This document shows, piece by piece, positions 32,721 to 51,166 of a DNA stretch of 64,000 bases. Numbering within the stretch: the stretch's first letter is position 1; each line of letters begins with the position of its first letter. The notes beneath the pieces are model-generated. The model was given only the letters and a program-made list of their open reading frames with translations, made no database searches and was not told the DNA's origin. This DNA is from Stachybotrys elegans (Eukaryota > Ascomycota > Sordariomycetes > Hypocreales > Stachybotryaceae): positions 2,294,001 to 2,358,000 of the forward strand of contig JAGPNK010000002.1 in assembly GCA_020746835.1 (NCBI GenBank), in the 5' to 3' direction. The translations under genes were made by a program, and so were the position numbers.

Positions 32721-33842
32721 GACGACAGAGAGCTCGGTGCAGCGACTGGGCGTATCATGCAACTGTCGACGGCCTTGGGGGTGATGGCGTCCTCATTCGA
32801 TCTCGGGGATGCGCGCCTGAAGGACGGGGCGAGAAGACAAGATCGGGGGACGAAGACGCTGGATGCAATCGGGAGGCAATTGGTTCCGCGCGAATCCAAG
32901 AGCAATTATCGAAGACGGAAAGTTTGATTGGAACCAGCGTTGACTCACGACAGACTTTTTCCGTCCCCTTGCCCTTCATCAATTGGCATGCAATTTTGCG
33001 CCAGGCAAGCGCGCGCCACGTGCACCAGGGAAAAGGGACAGAGGGGGAAAAAAACCATCCCAGAGCGGCACAGACCCGATCTCGACGTCACCAACTAGGA
33101 TTGGCACGAAAAATGCGGGGGATCTATCTACCTGCGAGTAAGAGGCGGCGATTGGGTTTAGGGGACGGAGGGGTTTCTTCATCGATGCAACAGACTCAGA
33201 ACCAATGCTACCAAAGTGGGTAGCTACTAAATATCGTGTACAGGCTGGCCTCAAAGGTATTTTTTCGATCAAACCACCAGCTGGCCAGTGGTCAAATATT
33301 CTTCAGACATCTCAGAGCCACGACTGGCCTGCTCTCCTCTCGGGGACGGACTGGCCGGCTTGATGCCTGGTTTAAAATGTCCCCATCTACATCTACCAGC
33401 CTCGGCGCGGTCGGACTCGCCTATCCTTCGGATTACAAATGCGCCACCTCGGTAGTCGGTAGGTAAGCACACATAGAGCCGCCCAGCACTACAGAACGAG
33501 CAAATTATGCCTACGCCTGGCAGATAATACAGCTCGTTTCACAGTAAGAAATTCGCCTTGGCCTGCCCTCGTGCAGTAACATCCGATGGACCGACCAGGT
33601 AGGGCAAGACGATGAGAGTGGTGGAGTATGGCAAAACTCATCCGTATCGTGGGTGCAGCCTTCATAAACCCCCACCTAGCGCTATCATCATCTCCAAACC
33701 TGCCTCCCTACTAACCTACCTGTCACTACATTACTCTTCCTCCATCCGCCCAAACAAACCATCCTCGCCAGCCCCTCTACATTGACCTCGTCTCTATGTC
33801 ATAATTCTCATACCGCCCCCCAGCCAGAAACGATTGCTCTCA
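32721..33842. promoter_or_regulatory. Bidirectional promoter between the PQ-loop gene and NPY1
   Basis: A 1.1 kb divergent intergenic region. A CACGTG core lies at 33017-33022. The last 150 bases before NPY1 are C/T-rich, as in many fungal leaders. No supportable ORF. Confidence 0.55.
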
Positions 33843-35160
33843 ATGTCAGGCGCCAACCCTGCCCTCCCGGAGATCCCGTCGCTTCTTGACGACGACTCAA
33901 TGTTGACTAGGAAGTTCGGCAAAGAGGTCGTCAACTACTACGCCGGTGGCTCCCTGAACAGATACTCGTTCCTCAGGCCCGACCTCAAGTTTCTCAATGC
34001 CGTCGCCCTGAGCCCCGAAACCAAGTATATCGCCCTCAACAACCTCAGCCCTCTCGTGACAAGCTCCAGTGAGCTCGCCTTCTTCAGCTATGAGGATCTC
34101 AAGTCCGTCATAGGCACTGCGCCTTTTGGTCTCGCCGAGGAGGAATACATTCAGCTGTACGACTCCACCAAGTCCGCGCCTCTCATCGTATTCTTGGGCA
34201 TGGATGAGAGTGGCCAGACCTCAACCACTTTTGAGACTTCAGCCCATGGGAGTATCAGCGGCAAGGGGTGCTTCGCCATCGATGTCACTGCAAAGGGCTT
34301 CCAGGTCGAGGCTGCATCTGCCTTCCTAGCTGCTGCAGAACAGAAGGGCATCGCCACTCAGGGGAACCCCCGGTCCATGACCCTGCATGCAGAAGCTGGT
34401 AAGTAATTCACGCCCGTCAAGCGTTCTTCACGTGGGCCTTACTCGGATTGCTTACAAACGTCTCGCTATAGCCGCGATGTTTGCCCAAGCCCGGTCCATG
34501 ATGGACTGGAACATCCGCAACGCGTTCTGTGCCTCGTGCGGAAACCCTACGCTGTCCGTCCACGCCGGCTACAAGCGTGTTTGCCCTCCGACAGATCTCA
34601 AGGGAACCGAGGTCGCCGTCTCTCGCGGTGAATGTCCCTCGCGCAAGGGAGTGTCTAACGTCTGCTTCCCGAGGACTGACCCCACTATGATTGCGGCAGT
34701 CGTCTCTACCGACGGTCAGCGCGTCCTCCTCGGCAGGCAGGCGAGATTCCCTCCCTGCTGGTACAGCACCCTGGCTGGGTTCATCGAGCCGGGCGAGTCT
34801 ATTGAGGAGGCTGTGAGGCGAGAGGTATGGGAGGAGAGCGGTGTCAAGGTCGGTCGAGTTGTCATCCACTCTAGCCAGCCCTGGCCATACCCCTCGAGCC
34901 TCATGATCGGAGCCATCGCTCAGGCCCTGCCGGGCGATGGAGAGAAGATCATTTTGAACGACAAGGAATTGCAGGACGCCAAATGGTTCAGCATGGATGA
35001 GGTGCGCGAGGCTCTGCTCCACGGGACAAGTGCTCTAGATGCGGCGGCGGGCCCTGGCTACAAGGAGGGCGCCCTCCGTCTACCTCCTGGCCAGGCCATT
35101 GCCAACCAGCTGATATCCGCTGTTGCTAACGGTTTCCTTACTGCTTCTCCAAGAATATAG
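33843..35160 (+). CDS. NPY1: NADH pyrophosphatase (Npy1/NudC-type Nudix hydrolase)
   Basis: Exons 33843-34398 and 34472-35160 (73-nt intron, GTAAGT to GCTATAG), 414 aa. The start ATG at 33843 (MSGANPALPE) is the first in frame; the frame also extends 9 nt upstream through a TTG. The N-terminal NUDIX-like domain is followed by a zinc ribbon (C205-x2-C208, then C240 and C250). The Nudix box runs from about G288 to V310 with the conserved Gly, Glu and REVWEE residues. Downstream is SQPWPYPSSLM, the diagnostic motif of the NADH-preferring subfamily. The enzyme cleaves NAD(P)H to NMNH and AMP. The last three residues are PRI, which fits a relaxed peroxisomal PTS1 pattern; yeast Npy1 is peroxisomal. 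Confidence 0.95.
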
Positions 35161-35284
35161 AATCGCATACATGACGTGAAGATCGACTAGACATTGATGG
35201 TTATCTGGGGTTAGCATACAAGTCTACAGGGGCAGATGAGATACTCGAATTGAACATCATGTTGATAGAGTGCTACCATGTATA

Positions 35285-38200
35285 TCAAGCTTTCATCGGT
35301 ACAAGCTGGAAGCCATCCACGGTCGGTGTAGGCAACTTTTCAACAAGCCCCCGCTCATATCTCACGAGCCATACCGCGTCCGCATTGATGGCCTCCAGAG
35401 CATCTTTGACCTCAGGCTTCCCTTCCATCACTTCTGCTAATAGTTCTAAGATCTCGTCAAACATTTCCTCGTCCAATCGAACAAACGAGACAATGGACGT
35501 CAGCATCTGCGCCACGGCTTCCCACAATCTGTGAGACGATGCATGCTGGCCCAGTGCGCCGGATGAAGATGGCTCCTTGGCCGATGGGGCCATGACTTCC
35601 AATCCACTCGCGGATCGAATTGGTATAAGTACTTTCTGCCCGCTGTCCTCTATCCCCGGTCGCGCACTCCGAAGCCGTGAAGCAGATGAGCTGCCAGCTG
35701 CTTGTCGTTTGACGCCACGGCACCATTTGCCAAGTCCGTCCCACCATTCTGTCTTGAACCGGCTGCTGATAAAATCACCTGAGGCTGCGCAAAGGTGTGA
35801 TAGCGTGCTGCAGGCTTCTATCGCGATATATGCCTCGGGATCACGCAGCCGTGTGATGATCACAGGCCATATAGCGTTGACCAGGGGCAGAAACGCATCT
35901 TCATCCGCCGATAATGCGGTTGAAGCTGTGGAAACAAGCTCAAGCAGCGTCCTCCGAAGCTCTGGAATAGGCGAGGTAAGGTAATACTGGCTCAGGGAAG
36001 ATATACGCTCGAGGAGCCTGTAAGTGGGTGAATTTGGAGGCTTCTCTCCTTCTTTGGGGGCAGTTTGGTCGTCCTCTCCTTCAGGTTTATCGTCCGCTTC
36101 TGACTCTTTCCAAGGCTTGTCTGGGTGCCCTCTGCTCAATTCTGCCTTGATATCATCTGCCGCATCCTGCTCTCGCCTTGCGTCCTGTTTATCCAGGAAT
36201 TCCATGAGGCTGCGAAACGCTTCATCTTTGGGCAGCTTCTTCCTGTGATCTGCTTTATGTTCCTCTTGGCCCTTGAGCAAAAGCTGGTCTGATCGTACCC
36301 CTTGCTCCACTGTCTCCTTTAAGACGGAGAACAAGTTTTCCACAAAAGTAGGGTAGCCATGGTAGTTTTCCAGGGCTGCAAAGATAGACTCCACGACATC
36401 ATCCAGAAAAGGTATCAGCCGAGGTCCGGCTAGACGTATCATCATCCTCAGAACCTGCGTGGATGCGGGTGATATGTCCAGGCTATTGAGGCGCAGTGAA
36501 ACCGAGTTCACCATGTAGTCCACGTTGTCGACAAGGAGCTCGGATACGTTTTGGTATTGGCAAGACTTGCTCAGGCTGTTCAGCGTGACAATGGCGTGGT
36601 TTTGCAGGTGGAGGTTCTCAGAGCCAAGAAAGCTAGTAATGGGGAAGAGAACATCGATGAGTTCTGGTCGGAAAGCCACTCCTGACCGTTGAGCCGCATA
36701 TGCTGTGACTTCCAGAGCAATGGCCTCCAATCGCCAGTCAGCTGGTTCGATATCTGTATGTAGGTCGAGCACTTCCACAGAAAATGCGTAAAGATCCCGG
36801 AAGACTGCATCATTGGCATCATCCGCACCAGAAAAGGCTGATAGGTCCAGAAGACTACCTTCCTCTGCCGCGGAGGCGAAGGAGCTCTTGACGACCTCAA
36901 AGCAAAGCCAAAATGCAGCTATCTGACTCTCAGATGCTGATTCTCGAGTAAACTCAAGCATTGCACTCGCTATGTTTGATCCTTGGGACGACGCTGCAAT
37001 TGTCTGGATCAGACCAAGCAGTCCACTTCTCACCCTGAGTTGACTGCCCTGGGGTAATAAGATGGACTGATACTGGCCTTCCTGAAGATCTGTAACCTCT
37101 TGACTTCCATCGGTCAACATATGAAACTGCGGTATATAGCCATCTTGTGGATTCTTCGATTCAGTAATAAGTGCAAGTATGCTGTCTCTGAGAGACGTCT
37201 GTAAAGATTCGTTGAGCGTAGGTGAGTCGATGCCCAAGTTCCGCAGTAACTGTATCCCTTTGGACAAGTTCTTTATCGCATGCTGCTTGACGGCCTCGTC
37301 GCTCGTTTGCATGGCGTGTGGGAGACCAGAAACCCAGTTATACAAGACTGTTTTCACGGTCTCGGCGAGCTCTGGGTATATGCTGACGAGGTCGGAGAGA
37401 CTCGTATGCGTCAGTGAGATGCGAGAAACCCCAGAGTCGAGCACCATGGCTGTTTCGACCAAGAAGCTGGCGCAGTTTGACAGAGTATGGTGGCACTCGT
37501 CCAAAAGGGCGATGCAAAGTCTCTCAAGGGCTTCTTGCACTTCGGGCTCGTCGCTCGTCCGGAGCTTCATCATTGTAGACAGGGCTAGCTTCAGCTGTGC
37601 TGCCGTCGCTTTCAGCCATGCTGAACTAAGAATCTTGTTGTCGTCGGGTTCCTCTGCTGCAGCGTCTTTGCTAGCCAACACAGATCTCGTCCGCATGTCG
37701 GATAGTACACGCGTCAGGACAAGGCGGGTGGTTTCCAAGGCGTCTTTTATTACAATCTTCTTGTGTCGTGCCGGAGTGGATAGAAGCTTCGTGAGAGAGG
37801 ATGCTACTCCAGGGAGGAAGCTTGCCAGCGCCTCCTGGTCTCGGAGAGCACCATATAGTTCAATAATACACTGGAGTGCTTCCACTTGAGCTTCGGGGGT
37901 GGAGCCGTTCAGTACCTCTTCAAGAATTACAGTGATGCCATGGCCAAGGGCTGGGATGTTCTCGGGGTCAGAAAGTCCAGACGCTGCCACTGTCGAAGAG
38001 CTAGCAGTCTTGAACAACACTTTGAAGGCACGGAGCGCCTCGAGCTCTGTCTCCTCGGCAAGTTTGTCCTTTCTGTCGGATCCAGGTACCCCGTTGAGGA
38101 TGTACACAAGAAGATTGAGGATCTGCTGCACCAGCTTCGCAGTCAACTTGGAGCCCCATCCGTGTTGGATGAGTATGGTGAGGGTCTTGACGCAAGTTTC

Positions 38201-38527
38201 CACAAGGCGTGCAGGATACTGGTCAATTTGACGGAAGATATAGTAGAGCGGGAAGAAGACGTATTCGGCGAGCTTCTCGTCCAGCACACTCGGGTCCCGC
38301 TCTACCTGGACTTCCAGTATTTGCAGCAGCTGACCAGTCAGATGGATTAACTCTTGGGCAGCCTTTGGGGAGGCGGCCTCCTTGATTGCCAGTTGGCTGA
38401 TGCCCACGCAGCATGGCTTCAACTTGGGGGTATTTAGTCATGTTTCTCGTTGGGGAATCGCATAGTAGCATACACGTAGGAACAAGGCGTTTCTCTCCCC
38501 GGTAGAGGGCGTGCTCGACTTCTGCAT
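35285..38527 (-). CDS. TTI1: Tel2-interacting protein 1 (TTT complex, HEAT-repeat protein)
   Basis: Exons 38527-38474 and 38422-35285, 1063 aa, with a 51-nt intron (CGT|GTATGC to CCCCAAG). The short first exon encodes MQKSSTPSTGERNALFLR and joins LKPCCVGISQLA, the expected Tti1 start (family pattern F..LKP.CV.LS). The body is an alpha-helical repeat (HEAT/ARM) chain with segments such as TLTILIQHGWGSKL and a charged disordered insertion (DKPWKESEADDKPEGEDD) about two-thirds along. It then has the C-terminal repeats LRRTLLELVSTASTAL and DAYIAIEACSTLSHLC. Tti1 acts with Tel2 and Tti2 as an Hsp90 co-chaperone that matures TOR, ATM/ATR and other PIKK kinases. Divergent from the DUF1749 gene, 521 bases apart. 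Confidence 0.92.
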
Positions 38528-39048
38528 CGTGCTGCGACTGGAAACGACACTCGGCCGCTCGGATACCCTATCAGTGCATATTCGGAAGCTAGCTGCATTC
38601 ACAGGGCTTGTTTGGCCCCCGAGATTTGCGCAAACTGTTTGCGCGGTAGCTGGCGATGGGGTTCTTTGAACGAGGTGCTGTGATGGATGCAGGCATATCA
38701 CAAATTTAGGCAGGCAAGTAGGAAAAGCAGCTTTGTCAGGCGCACTGTACTGGACAGGTTAGAATGTAAGGTGGGCCGATAATTTGGCTGGCGCAAAGAG
38801 CCCCTCACAGTGTATGCAAGGAAAGCGCACGCAAAGTGGTGTTATTTGCACTGTGGGATTTGTCTCCGCACAGTGACTGGATGAAGGAAGCATGATGTCG
38901 GGCATCAGTCTTCGATTCCTTCAAAAAGCTCACCCGGTGTTTCATTGAGTCTCTGTGACTTCGCTGCCGAAAGCGACGCTAAAAATTAATAAAAAGTAAC
39001 ACCGAATCACATCATCATCCTGACGACATCTGGTACCAGGACCTCACG
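38528..39048. promoter_or_regulatory. Bidirectional promoter TTI1 / DUF1749 esterase
   Basis: Divergent 521-base region. An AT-rich TAAAAATTAATAAAAAG stretch lies about 60 nt before the esterase ATG. No other element is recognised. Confidence 0.5.
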
Positions 39049-40025
39049 ATGCCGCTAGAACCCTTTCCCGTTATTGCGCATCCCTATCGATCTCCCACTC
39101 CGTTCTCCTGTGCCTACGAAGTTGGCCCTACTTCCGCATCCAAGGCCATTGTGTTCATCGGAGGGCTCGGTGATGGGCCTCATACGGTACCATATGTTCG
39201 ATCGCTGGCCAAACGTTTGGTAGAGGCCAGCGAAGTGGGCTATTCCATCTTCGAGATCCGGATGAGGAGCTCTTTCATAGGTTTCGGCACATCCTCACTG
39301 GCCAACGATGTTGAGGATATTTCCGCACTCGTAGACTACCTTCGTGGCATAGGGAAAAAGACAATCGTCTTGTTTGGCCACTCGACCGGATGTCAGGTAT
39401 GCTGCACTTTGGGGGGTAAATGTCTGGATATTGACTGACAACTCGAGCATAGGATTGCATGGAATACTCCAACTATGCCAAGTACCAGAATAGTCCGGTG
39501 GACGGCTTCATCCTGCAGGCGCCCGTGTCGGACCGCGAGGGTCTTGCGGTCTCTTTTCCGAAATATCAGGAAAGCCTTGACCTCGCAAACAAGATGATTG
39601 CTGACGGACATGGGGAGGATTGTTTGCCAAAGAAGTATGTCCACGGAATGCTAGGCGCACCAGTTTCTGCGTACAGAGTGCAGTCACTCTGCGCCAAGGG
39701 GTACGTTTCAAATTCCTCATCCCTGTCACTATTTGCTAAGAAGTGTAGTGGTGATGATGACTATTTTTCCTCAGATCTCGACGATGAGACTGTGGTCAAG
39801 TTCTGGTCTAGATTTGAGAAGCCAGTCTTGGTTCTCCACTCAGAGGAGGACGAGCATGTTCCGAAGCATGTTAACCAGGAAGAATTGAACAAGAGGTATC
39901 AGAAAGCGGGTAAGCATGTGAGCAGTCTATCGGGAATTATACCAGGCACAGGCCATACTGTGCGCGGTCAGGAAGCACGAGACTGGCTCGCGGATCGCGT
40001 GATCCAATTTCTCGGAACATTATAG
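39049..40025 (+). CDS. Alpha/beta-hydrolase, DUF1749 (UPF0613, SidJ-like esterase)
   Basis: Exons 39049-39396, 39453-39700 and 39749-40025, 290 aa, the usual length. The second intron is 48 nt, a multiple of three and open in frame (GTACGT to GTGTAG, branch GCTAAG). Splicing turns SLCAKG into GDDDYFSSDL, restoring the family pattern. The hydrolase fold shows GGLGDGPHTVPYV, the nucleophile elbow GHSTGCQ (Ser about 112), a candidate acid Asp about 233 (SEEDEHVP) and His about 268 (PGTGHTVRG). Members include Aspergillus fumigatus SidJ, which hydrolyses fusarinine siderophores intracellularly. Other members are uncharacterised. No siderophore genes lie nearby, so siderophore hydrolysis here is only a possibility. 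Confidence 0.9.
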
Positions 40026-40942
40026 GCGACAAAGGGACTCGATAAAATCCAGTGTACCGAAACCAACGATACTGGAACTACATGGCATAGATTCACTCGA
40101 CCCCCAGCCACTGAAAACCAACAGCATTGAAGTGAGCGCATCTAGACACCCTGGGGATGGTACAGGGTAGCATCATTATTATATCAACCAACTGGCGGGT
40201 GCAACTAAGACGTCATCCAATTAGCGTACTGTACGGCAGTCACTAGACTGAGATCCAGCTCATTGGATAATGATGTCGCCTGCTGTCTGCTGCACCACTA
40301 GCAATTGTCAGCAAATGAAGAAGAAGAAAAAAATACACTAGAGTGATGTCACGCATAGGTAGTGCCAGAGAAACAGTGGTGAAAAAAAATCTGCAATTAT
40401 GCATGTGTGTCTGCACAGAGCGGAACTCCGTCATGAGCAAGCGAGTTTGCTGGACCTGCTTTAGTGGGGTGATGATGCTTGCCTAAGCCGCCTAGCAACG
40501 ATCAGGCAAGGTAGGAAGGGTCCTAGCTGACAAACCCAACAGTGGGCCAATCCAAAGCCAGACCCAGGCATCCACTGGTGAATTAGCGTAGCGGCTTTGT
40601 TAATAATTATCATAGGCGGCGATGGAAGAATCCGCATCGAGCTACCTTCACTCCGTCCAAGGCTCCAAGCTGACCGCGTACATACTTGTGCTGGTGCCCC
40701 GTGATAATCGCTTCCCACTACACCTGTCCTACATCTGAGAGGCTCTCTGTTCAAGAGCTCTGCAGGCATTGGCGGGACGGAATCCAATTATCAAGCTTCG
40801 ACCGACATCGCCGACTGGCCGACCAACCGCGTCCATCTCCGTCGCATCTGTATCCGATCCGCCCGACAAGCCGAAGTATGGTTATAGCACCATAAACTAC
40901 CCCCATTGCCGCGAGCCGCGTTCTGCGCCTGTCCTCCGAATC
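40026..40942. promoter_or_regulatory. Intergenic/promoter region of the ABCC transporter
   Basis: A 917-base gap holding the 3' flank of the esterase and the transporter promoter. The frame of exon 1 stays open upstream to about 40769, but only a TTG could start it. No element is recognised. Confidence 0.5.
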
Positions 40943-46242
<5,300 letters not shown>

Positions 46243-46361
46243 GGATCGGTATAACACAACGCACATCCAAGGCTGCTTTAAAAGTCGAAAAGGGGAGGGA
46301 GAAATGCAAGGGTGTGCGATTCTGTTGCATAATTCTTTCCCCCTTGAAGAGGCAGGATTAA

Positions 46362-46367
46362 AATAAA
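46362..46367 (+). terminator. AATAAA polyadenylation-type signal
   Basis: AATAAA about 120 nt past the ABCC stop codon, in an A-rich stretch. It fits a 3'-end processing signal. Fungal signals are loose, so certainty is moderate. Confidence 0.45.
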
Positions 46368-49122
46368 GAAAATGGGGGAATAGGAAGCGAGGTGCGCTTG
46401 TACATATCAGCGATGGCGGGATGTATGTATACTTTCCCTACCTTGCCTACCTATTAGATTGTAGAATACCTATCACTAGTATATGCATATCCCAGCCGCA
46501 GCAGGGGTTTTTTAAAAATCCTCCAGTAAGCTGGCGTCCGTCGTTGGTCGGTATGTACGGATGCCGACTCTGGCAGCTCACGCTATTGGGCATTGAGAGG
46601 CCCCAAGGTTGGCGGCAATGTAAAGGCGGGCGCTCAGCTGTGCCCGTCTCCCACTTTCATTGCTTCTGGTCTCACACCAACACTTGCTCTGTCGTGTAAA
46701 AGGCCCACCGCCATCACGCACCTTTACGCAATACCTACGTATGTAAAGCTGCAAGAATTCGCCCAGGGTCCATGGCTGAGCTTCGGCGATCGGCCCGGGT
46801 CGATTGACCGCGTACCGAAGGGGCCGTTGCCAGAGAGTATCGAGAGACGTGGCTGGCCGGCATCGCTCAATGCAGATGGTCGCTACGACGCTGATCATGC
46901 GGGGGACGGAGTTGGAGTTGGTGTCGACAGCACGTACTGTATGTATGTAGGTGGGCCGCATGATTTGTCTCGTTGACAGCAAAGCACCGTCATCTGGCAT
47001 CATGAATGACGGGTTCGTTCGGGTGTCCTGACTCGAATGGATCAACGCCGCCCGGTACCAAACATTTGCCAACCTCGGATCCACGGCGTCCAGCCAAACA
47101 TACCTCTCCACCCACATGCACCCTTCCGATATACATACCCCCTCATGGAGTCGACTGGCAGGTGTGGGCATAATCGTGTGAAAGTCGTACATACATACAG
47201 GTGCTGCTGCATGGTGATGGAGGGGGCCATGTGTAGGTCGTACATGGGTGCCATGATGAGCATTGGCTGTATTGTATCTCCCCTTGTTGGCCGAAGCGGA
47301 GTTGAACAGCTGCGAGAGCCGCAGGACGAGACGTAATAGGTCATTAGTGGACCTATCGGCTGCGGAAGGGAGGAGAAATTGACGAGGAGCTTTGTCTTTG
47401 TCCAGGCACGGACGTGGAGCGTGGAGCCGGTTCGAAAGAAGGCATACATCTCGTGGCTGAACGCCGGACTGGACTCCTTTCCATGGGTCTGTAGGAGCCG
47501 CCGGCTTCCAGTGCCGCCATGTCCCTTGGTAGGTGCTCTTGTAGGATAATGGCCAGAGTTGGTTGGGCGGACCTCTTCAAAAGCCGCCTAAGCCTAGAAA
47601 GTACATTTCCGAATCCGGTATCCGTAATGGGGGGAGAAAAGAGGAAACTGCCCGATCAGGTTGCGTCCCGGCCAAGTCGGTTTGCTGGGGATGAGAGCTG
47701 GCCGGCCATTGATGGGGTTTCATCTCTGTCTGCCTCATCGTTTAGATGCGCCCAACATGGCGGCTCTCGGCCCAGCAAAATCTGACGGCTTGTTGGCACT
47801 GTATCAACTCGTATACACGAACAAGATGGTCAATGGAGCCACAGGGGCCAGCTTCTTTACAGGAGGGTACGGAGTACCTACTGCAATCTGTCCAGTGTGG
47901 GTTGACTATTCATAGCAAATCAAAGGCCGATGGGCCCTCTTGGCCTGCGTCCTCCAATAGAGGTGCCCTGTTGCTCGAGTTGAGACTACTCGGCAGGGAA
48001 GATGGATGACTGATGGGGTCAACTGATATGGGGGAATGGCGCGGTACCAGAGTGTCGGCATCAGCCCCCTCACCCCCCTCACTGGAATCTGTACAAGCTG
48101 CCGGGGGCAATATACATAAACCGACATATTTGCGAGCCCCAATGTAAAAAAGAAAAATCCCTGGGCAAAGGAAAGAAGGCCAAGGCAGTCGCCAGGGCCA
48201 GCGCACCGAGGTTAGTGTGACACATGCAGTTTTGATATAGCTGCGTGTCAAGGAACGTACATGCCAACTAACGAGCCCTGGTTCTGGTACGTAAGGGATT
48301 GACGCTGTCGGATTGAGCCTGCAAACACGACAAGTCAGCAGGTCGACGACCACCACGATGAAGGGAAAGCTATCGGATAAAATCGAACACATCCGTGATG
48401 CGACCCCCTTTGGCCAACGGTGTTTGTCAAGGGGATCTTTGATGTGCCGATCGACAATCAATTAGGGACTGTGATAAATCCGTGCAATGTATCCCCTGAT
48501 GACAGGTAGACATGGAAAATGAGCCGTGGCATCACAGATCCACAGCTCGTCGAAGAGCAGTACCTCCCCTTGCCTTTGATATGGACTGGTGAGTATGTAC
48601 GATGATATGTCGAGAAGCGGCTCAGTGCGTGTTGATCGATGGCGATGAATGTGAGACACTCTGAGGATCGAGTGACATGTCGGCCAATGGCATCCCAACC
48701 AAGACATGCGAGGTGACCCAACCTGCTCTTAGCGTTGTTATTGAGTAAATCCCCGAGGCATATTGGCAGACAAAGCAGGGCAAAGCGAGGCGTCCATGCA
48801 AGGAGTGAGTATTTGGCGACAAGGACCTTCAGCTCCGAGACTGAATACGGATGGCCCTAGTGTAGGCGTTGTGTGTATGTCTGCATGCGACCTGTCAGAC
48901 AACAGTGCCGCTGCACGGGTGTCATCGGCGTTGGTTGGTAAAGGCTGGGCTGTCGTTTAGGCATTGGCACACCATCTCTGAAAGCAGACAAGGGCGAAAC
49001 AGTCGAGGGGCATGGCGAAGAGATAATGTTCCTCTAATCTTGGCCCAGCCTTGCTTCCGTGTCTGGGTTGCGACCGCAGCGCAATCGCGGTTGATGATAT
49101 GCCTCGCTGCGAGTAATCGCAC

Positions 49123-49143
49123 TGGCAGCAGCAGCAGCAGCAG
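49123..49143 (+). repeat. (AGC)n microsatellite
   Basis: About seven AGC/CAG units in the gene-poor block. They lie in no supported coding frame. Confidence 0.85.
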
Positions 49144-51142
49144 CCAAACGACATGTGAACGCCCAAACGGGTCACCGTTTCGCAATCTGGCGGTGTCGCA
49201 AGGTGAGGTTATCGTGCAAAATTATGGAGGAGAGTGGGTTGGTACCTCTAGCGGGTATAAGATACCTGCACTTACTGTGTGTGTGTGTGCTCGAAGCACC
49301 GTATGGTCAGCTGCCAGGTAGGTATCAGGCACCTTCCACTCAGGCGTCACTATCTAGGTAGTAGGTACGGCAAAAAAGAGTACACCCTCATGTCTATCCA
49401 GCGACCTCATACTTATCTGGCTCGTATAAAGTACGTTCTTAGGAAAGAGAAGAGGGAAGGAAGAGTAGTGCTTGCAGGGGAGGGGTGGCCCTGGCGTGAA
49501 TCTTCGCCGCCACGGCAGGCAAGAGGAGGAGGGGCAAAGGAGGAAAGAGAGAATATAAGAGGGAGGAAACAGGCAAGAAACCAACACCTCGCGTCTTCCT
49601 TTATACAGCACCTGGATTGAATGGAATGAGGCTTCTCAATTTTTATTTTATTTTATATTTTTATTTTTGGCAGCGGGATGTAGCTCCTCCCAGTCCTGCC
49701 TTTGTGTTCATGAAGCATCCAAAACAGTCTGGACGAAGAAACAAGTTCGAACTGAACCTATCCCTGTCCAGGCAAGTCTCTGGAGTGCAGGAGGGGCAGG
49801 CTAGGGAATAAACAGATTAGTCGTCGGACGCCTAGCGGCGGCAAAGAGAGGTCAAAGGACCTGGGGTGCTCATCTCCACCACATATTTATACCCTTGCAA
49901 GTACCCGTACACTACACTAGCCGAACATGGAGAGCCAATTAGATAGAGAGGTGCTTGGCGTAGGTCCCTGCAGACCTCGTCTCCTCCATGGTAAACAGAG
50001 AGAGGTCGATGCCTTTTACTCTGTTACTGCTTCTGATGCCCTGCCCGGTATTGTAGCACTCGAGCGTCAGTCCTCTATACCCGTAGTCCTTTCAGTGAGG
50101 GAGAAGACCCGGTGTAGGCCAACATTACAAGGTGCTATGTCCGATGTCCGAACGTAACGTGGGGGACGCCCGGCCTACTATATTGTGAGAGTTGAGAAAC
50201 CCCTGGCTGTTGGTAGCCAGGGCGTGCGGGTGAGTGGGCGGCCAAGCATTGATCAAATATTGGCAACCCAAAGAGCTCATACAAATTCAGGTTTTCTTCG
50301 TCCCTGATCTGGACAGGTCACGCACGCTGGATAGCCAATATTGCTGCACAGTAGGTACATATAGTGCATGCCCTCTCCCTGCGTCCATGACGAATGGTGA
50401 TGTAAAAGCGCTGGAGGAATTGCCGGCCGGCCCGGCGTCTTTGGGCGCAATGCCAGGTTGCCTCAGTAGCGTGTCAATCAGGCCTGCACGTTCGCCCTAC
50501 TTTGCCTGCTAGCACCTACCTTTACAGGTCGAGATGACGTACAGCTGGTTGTAGTTATGACAGATTGTCTTCTGGATGGACCAAGTTGAGTGTTTTATGC
50601 CCCGCGCAGTGGATCCAGAAACCAGACACGAACAAGAGAGGCGCGCTCCGCAAGAGAATCGAAACCCACCGGGTCCGAGGCAAGGATGCGCGCCGTCCCG
50701 CGTCTCCACCCCTTAGAGCGGTCTGCTGTTATTTCAACCGCACGTCTCAGCCGTCTCGTCTTGTCTGCCTGTCTAGCCATTCGGCCAAGCGACCAGGGTA
50801 TGATCCATAGCCTTGACTTCCACCCCTCAGGTCTCCCGGAGTGGCCAGGCATGGCTCATGGCCGGCCAAAGGGACCCCTCGGACCCCTCTTCCTTGGTCA
50901 TCGGACGATCACTTTGCTCCGTACCAAGATATGGATTTCCTTTAACCAATGCATGCTGCACAGGCGCGGGAGCTAGGAGTTTTATGTGCTGGAGAGCGAT
51001 CGATCCAAGATCGGCTATAGATGCCCCAAAACCCTGGTTCTCACAAGGGCCGTTCGCCATAGTAGTGAATAGTCGTCTGGGGAAAGCAGGCAAGCAAGTC
51101 CTTTGCGTGGTTGAGATATGCCGATTCGCCGCAATGAGCCGC

Positions 51143-51166
51143 TCACACACACACACCACACACACA
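51143..51166 (+). repeat. (CA)n microsatellite, interrupted
   Basis: A CA dinucleotide run interrupted once, in the gene-poor block. Confidence 0.85.
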
